From NCBI GenBank assembly GCA_021107575.1, contig JAIOSM010000089.1, forward strand, positions 1-34,191: a stretch of 34,191 nucleotides of DNA, written 5' to 3'. Every line of letters begins with the position of its first letter. The first letter of the stretch is position 1. This stretch comes from Desulfobacteraceae bacterium. Its GTDB lineage: Bacteria > Desulfobacterota > Desulfobacteria > Desulfobacterales > Desulfobacteraceae. The notes beneath the pieces are model-generated. The model did not search any database and had not been told where the DNA came from. It saw nothing but the letters and a program-made list of their open reading frames with translations. Below are positions 30,211 through 34,191 of the stretch, one piece after another. Position numbers and translations under genes: made by a program.

Positions 30211-31392
30211 TTATGAAATAAGTTTTTTTATACCCTGAATAATTCTCGAATCATCTGAACTTTCACTAAGTACATCCATTTTAATATAATTCTTTTGTTT
30301 ACTCAGGATCTCAGATTTTTTTAAATATAGTTCTACCTCTGTCTGTCTTGATTTTGAATAAGTATGTTCAACTATTGAAATTCCGACTCTTGAAGCATAT
30401 CCAAGCATTTTTTTAAGCTCTTCTATTGCTTCCTTACCATCTGTGTCCCAATCATCTCCATCAGTGCCATGAAAAATAAAAATATTATAATCCCGTGCTA
30501 AATTTTCCTTTTCAACAATATCATTTACCATTTTATAGCCTGAAACAACTTTAGTACCTCCTGCGACCTTATATGAATAATACTTATAAAAATCCTCGAC
30601 TTCCCTCGCCTCTGTATCATGAAGAATAAATCTTGTTTCAACTTGTTTCTCATATTGATAAAGCAACCATGAATAAAGCATTACATGCTGTGATACGACA
30701 ACCTGAGTAGTTTTGCCTCCCATGGAACCGGAATAATCCCTTACAAAAAAAACTATTGCCTGGGATTCAAAATCTTTTTCTCTTGATAAAATTCTATAAA
30801 CCAGATCTCTTGGAGAAATAATAAATGATGTAGGATCAATATCAGAAACATCAGGGATATTCCCAAGGCATCTGTTTGTTTGAACTACTTGTTTTAGAGT
30901 AGCCTTTTTATCAAGAACCTGGCCAACACCTCTGTTTTTGTCAGTCAAGTCATAAATATACCGTGAAAGAACGCGCTTTTTACCTTTATTACTTAAATTA
31001 GGAAGATCAAAATCCTCGGACAAACTCTTCCCCAGTTCATAGGCATTGGATTCAAGTTCATGTTCTCCTCCTTCTCCCTGACCCGGCCCTTCTCCTCCTT
31101 CGCCCTCGCCTTCTTCTTCAGAAGGTCTCAACGGCTCTTCTCCAATCACTTCGCCTTCTTGGCCTTCACCGGTTCCACCTGTTGAATCTCCCTGACCTCC
31201 TTCAGACTCTGGTACAGGTTTATCATGAATAAATTTTTCTTCTACGGTTGTTGGAACTATTATAATCCGCTCTTTACCTCTCTTGCTGGGCTTTACAATT
31301 TTACCGATACGGATCTTTCGCTTAAATCCGTCATCTTCTCGTTTACGATCCCTTTGGAGTAGTTCATCCAGAGTTACCATTTTATTTGTCAT
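30211..31392 (-). CDS. yeaH: DUF444 family protein (YeaH-like) with VWA-type domain
   Basis: AIVFFVRDYSGSMGGKTTQVVVSQHVMLYSWLLYQYEKQVETRFILHDTEAREV, MIDAS-like DxSxS; acidic Gly/Glu-rich N-terminal region. Overlaps the prkA stop; internal ATG at 31380 is an alternative start with better SD spacing. Confidence 0.93.
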   Translation of the reverse strand: MTNKMVTLDELLQRDRKREDDGFKRKIRIGKIVKPSKRGKERIIIVPTTVEEKFIHDKPVPESEGGQGDSTGGTGEGQEGEVIGEEPLRPSEEEGEGEGGEGPGQGEGGEHELESNAYELGKSLSEDFDLPNLSNKGKKRVLSRYIYDLTDKNRGVGQVLDKKATLKQVVQTNRCLGNIPDVSDIDPTSFIISPRDLVYRILSREKDFESQAIVFFVRDYSGSMGGKTTQVVVSQHVMLYSWLLYQYEKQVETRFILHDTEAREVEDFYKYYSYKVAGGTKVVSGYKMVNDIVEKENLARDYNIFIFHGTDGDDWDTDGKEAIEELKKMLGYASRVGISIVEHTYSKSRQTEVELYLKKSEILSKQKNYIKMDVLSESSDDSRIIQGIKKLIS

Positions 31393-33436
31393 CCTCCTGG
31401 CTGCAAAAATATTCTATTGTTTTTTGAGCACAAGTACTGCAATATTTTAGTTTACCCATCATTGTTGTAACCATTCGGTCATAAAGTTTTTGATTTTCTT
31501 CATTGGTTCTGTTAGCCAGCGCTCCTATCAGGCTACCTGCACCTGCAATATCAGATTTTAATCTGACGTCTGTAACGGCTTTAACAAGTTCTAAATTATC
31601 CATAAAATCATAATTGATATCCACAGAGATTTTCTGTCCATAAATTTTCCTGATGGAATTTCTAAACGATGTCCTTTGCTCGTCAGTTTTAAGCCCTAAT
31701 CTGTCTTCAACATTTTGAATATAACGTTCATCAATTTTAATAGCTTTTAACTCACCTGACTGAGGGTCTTTATACTTCCACATCATATCAACCCCAAGGT
31801 TCTCTGCATCAATACCTATAATCATATTTACATAATTCATAACATCTTTTTTAATTGCCAGAGGCTCGTCCATATATGCATTAAACATTTCAGTCATAAC
31901 TCTTTCACGATAAAGTCCTCTTGCGATTTTCAAATCTTCAAGAAACTTGCTGCGATCCTGAGCATCATTCACATAATCAAGAATTATTGTTTCAAGTGCT
32001 TTAAAAATATCCAGGGCAAACATGCATTTGCCTTCGTTTGTTTCTGAGCTCTCAAGCAATAGCTGAACTGCCCTGCCAAGGTTTCTCTGCCCAAGTCCTT
32101 TTTGTCCAAACCGCTTTGTAATATCTGTTTCTCTATTTAATGTATCAATCAATTCGGCAAGGGTTTTATGGCTTTTTTCACCAGCCACTTCTCCTGCTGC
32201 AAGTTTCATTGTTTCCACAGGCGTTAATTTTTCAGATCTGGGCAATCTTGATAGAATCACACCAACAGATGCGGCATAATTGAGGTTTGGATCCTGGTGT
32301 AATGTCTCATGATTAAAAGTGGTTTTAACATCACTTCCAATAGCATAACTTGTTAATGTTTCCTGAAGTTTATAATCTGTGTTATGTGCCACATAGCAAA
32401 TACGACATCTATCAATAATTGGAGCTTCTTCTCTTTCTGCAAGAAACGTATCAAATTCTGAATTATTACTTGTGGCAATAATTAAAGTGTCAATTGGCCA
32501 TTTGAATCCATCCAGCTCTATTGATCTGTTCTGAATCACCCCCAGATAGACCTGTACAAGGTCTTTTTTGTTCTTATATATTTCATCACTGAAATGTATT
32601 CCACCTCCTGCAACTCTGGCAAGAGCACCTCTTCTTAAGTCAAACCTGTAAGGATTATTTGTATCAGATATATGAAGCAGTCTTTGAATGGATTCTTCTC
32701 CCAAAAGATCAACTGCTGAAGAGGTGATTTTATCCTTGGCAGGATACTTTCCTGTCACAGTACCAAGGCTTTCAATCAAAGGTACAGGGATGATATCAAT
32801 AAATGCTAACATTTTCTTGATGTCATTATCTGTATGTGCTCGTATTAATTCCCAGATATAGGCACTACAAGCTCCAAGTGGACGATATTTTTCATATATT
32901 GATTCTAATTTTTTGGGCGGGAATTTAAAAATTTTCTCAAAATGCTTTCTTGAACCATCTTTTGTCTCCATAAGATTCATGGCAAGAATCATGGGATCTT
33001 CATAAGTCTGAGACTCAACAGTCTTTATTTTTCCAAAACTGCCTAATTTATCAAGATTATTAAACTTAAAAGTATATCTTCTATTATCTGGTTTAGTCAA
33101 AAACTCTCTGTACTGATCGCACAAAAAATCCACAAAAAACGTTTTACCATTTCCGGGCTCACCAACCAGAACAAATGCCATCTCACCTGATGAACCACCT
33201 TCTGCTGCATCTTTCACAAAGGATACAAAACTGTTTATTTCATCATACATCCCAATAAGATGTTTTTTCTTTTTGCTGAAAAGATCAAATTGATAGGTTG
33301 TTTTCCCTTTTACTGTAATCTTCTGAATCCCAGCCTTTAAAATCATTCTGGAGACGCTCTGAAAAGCGTTTTCAAAAGCTCGTTTTCCTTTTTTAACAGA
33401 ATCTATGTGATGTGAAAGAGTTTGATTCTCACCCAT
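31382..33436 (-). CDS. prkA: PrkA family serine protein kinase (YeaG-like AAA ATPase)
   Basis: FVLVGEPGNGKTFFVDFLCDQY Walker A; RGALARVAGGGIHFSDEIYKN; DTLIIATSNNSEFDTF; C-terminal YCSTCAQKTIEYF. Start at 33436 (MGENQTL) supported by GGAGGG SD; the track ORF to 33523 is an extension. Confidence 0.94.
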   Translation of the reverse strand: MGENQTLSHHIDSVKKGKRAFENAFQSVSRMILKAGIQKITVKGKTTYQFDLFSKKKKHLIGMYDEINSFVSFVKDAAEGGSSGEMAFVLVGEPGNGKTFFVDFLCDQYREFLTKPDNRRYTFKFNNLDKLGSFGKIKTVESQTYEDPMILAMNLMETKDGSRKHFEKIFKFPPKKLESIYEKYRPLGACSAYIWELIRAHTDNDIKKMLAFIDIIPVPLIESLGTVTGKYPAKDKITSSAVDLLGEESIQRLLHISDTNNPYRFDLRRGALARVAGGGIHFSDEIYKNKKDLVQVYLGVIQNRSIELDGFKWPIDTLIIATSNNSEFDTFLAEREEAPIIDRCRICYVAHNTDYKLQETLTSYAIGSDVKTTFNHETLHQDPNLNYAASVGVILSRLPRSEKLTPVETMKLAAGEVAGEKSHKTLAELIDTLNRETDITKRFGQKGLGQRNLGRAVQLLLESSETNEGKCMFALDIFKALETIILDYVNDAQDRSKFLEDLKIARGLYRERVMTEMFNAYMDEPLAIKKDVMNYVNMIIGIDAENLGVDMMWKYKDPQSGELKAIKIDERYIQNVEDRLGLKTDEQRTSFRNSIRKIYGQKISVDINYDFMDNLELVKAVTDVRLKSDIAGAGSLIGALANRTNEENQKLYDRMVTTMMGKLKYCSTCAQKTIEYFCSQEDDK

Positions 33437-33550
33437 TTTTTCCCTCCTCCGGGCAGCAGGAAGGTTAATGCTGCCATGATTAAAATCATTTAAATAACTA
33501 AAACTAATTAAACATGCCCACATTATGAATCATAAATATACCTAACTAAG

Positions 33551-33579
33551 ATTTTAACAACCCATATTTTCCATGTCAA
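33551..33579 (-). promoter_or_regulatory. Sigma70-like promoter of the prkA operon
   Basis: Minus strand TTGACA (33579-33574), 17-nt spacer, TAAAAT (33556-33551), about 115 nt upstream of the prkA ATG. Confidence 0.7.
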
Positions 33580-33610
33580 GAAATAATTCGTAATACGACA
33601 GATAAAAATA

Positions 33611-33640
33611 AATTTTACTTTTAGTAAAATTTTACTTTTT
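33611..33640. promoter_or_regulatory. Operator-like element: perfect palindrome AGTAAAATTTTACT plus a third half-site
   Basis: attttact (33612-33619), ttt, AGTAAAATTTTACT (33623-33636). Also reads as a 12-nt direct repeat aattttactttt at 33611 and 33628 (17-nt period). Lies about 35 nt upstream of the prkA -35. Confidence 0.5.
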
Positions 33641-33744
33641 CAAATTTTTAATTTATGATATCTTAATATATACGGTAATATTAGTACGTTATAAAAATAC
33701 ATTAAAGCTATTGATTCAAATTTGCAAACCATGGAGCCAATACG

Positions 33745-34191
33745 ATGGATACAAACTCTTTCTTAACTGTTTCGCAACTTTCCAATGAGCTTGAATCAAG
33801 TGAAGTAATTATTAAGTTCCTTGTTAAAAGATTCAAACAATTGGTTCCCGCCACAAGCCACCAAGGCCAAAGCCTTTACCACCATGATAGCATAATCACT
33901 CTGATATTTTTATTAGATGAAATAAATAGAGGTGTTTTACCTTCTACAATTGAAAAAAATTTTAAAAACAAATCAACTAAAGTTGCTACTCATAGTGAAA
34001 GCTCAGTTACAAAAAAAAATATTAGCTTTCAGGAACGAACTGTAAGAGCTCTTGAAAAACGAGCTGAGGCTGAGGAAAAACAAGTTTTAGCAATGACTAA
34101 TATTGTTACTGCAATCAATCAATTTAAAGCCTCTTTCTTAAATAATTCTGAAAACCAACAAAACAATCGGCCTTATAAATCTGAGGAATTC
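33745..34191 (+). CDS. MerR-like winged-helix DNA-binding protein, 3' truncated by the window edge
   Basis: Open frame ATG 33745 to the end (149 codons): FLTVSQLSNELESSEVIIKFLVKRFKQLVPATSHQGQSLYHHDSIITLIFLLDEINRGVLPSTIEKNF resembles MerR HTH plus wing, followed by a predicted coiled-coil stretch. Confidence 0.6.
   Translation, partial: MDTNSFLTVSQLSNELESSEVIIKFLVKRFKQLVPATSHQGQSLYHHDSIITLIFLLDEINRGVLPSTIEKNFKNKSTKVATHSESSVTKKNISFQERTVRALEKRAEAEEKQVLAMTNIVTAINQFKASFLNNSENQQNNRPYKSEEF

Noticed and set aside
34186-34191. GAATTC at the extreme right end as a cloning boundary
   Set aside because: A single EcoRI site at the edge is suggestive but cannot be distinguished from chance or arbitrary windowing.
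1-34191. CRISPR arrays, transposons, prophage or tRNA/rRNA genes
   Set aside because: No regularly spaced repeats, transposase/integrase ORFs, or recognisable tRNA/rRNA sequences found by eye; a tRNAscan/Infernal run would be needed for a firm negative.

Overview
The window reads as an ordinary-density chromosomal segment of an anaerobic bacterium, probably a sulfate-reducer-like deltaproteobacterium (Desulfobacterales-type gene content; inferred from the genes, not proven). From left to right it holds: a 5'-truncated polar amino-acid ABC ATPase; a convergent 2-oxoacid:ferredoxin oxidoreductase pair with a fused beta+gamma subunit; argC; an M23 peptidase; secA; an N-degron cluster clpS-clpA-aat; a minus-strand operon for an MvhA/MvhG [NiFe] hydrogenase, an HdrA-MvhD fusion and a maturation protease; fxsA, a nitroreductase and an HDOD protein; a YihY/BrkB protein with an epimerase; cstA; a poorly characterised run (membrane protein, small protein, ArsA-like ATPase, Nudix-like protein); and a four-gene minus-strand operon prkA - DUF444(VWA) - spoVR - second divergent PrkA-family ATPase. 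A divergent MerR-like regulator runs off the right end. The best candidate for an under-described system is the double-PrkA/DUF444/SpoVR operon, together with its promoter, a 14-bp palindromic operator-like element and the divergent regulator. No rRNA, tRNA, CRISPR array or transposon was recognised.
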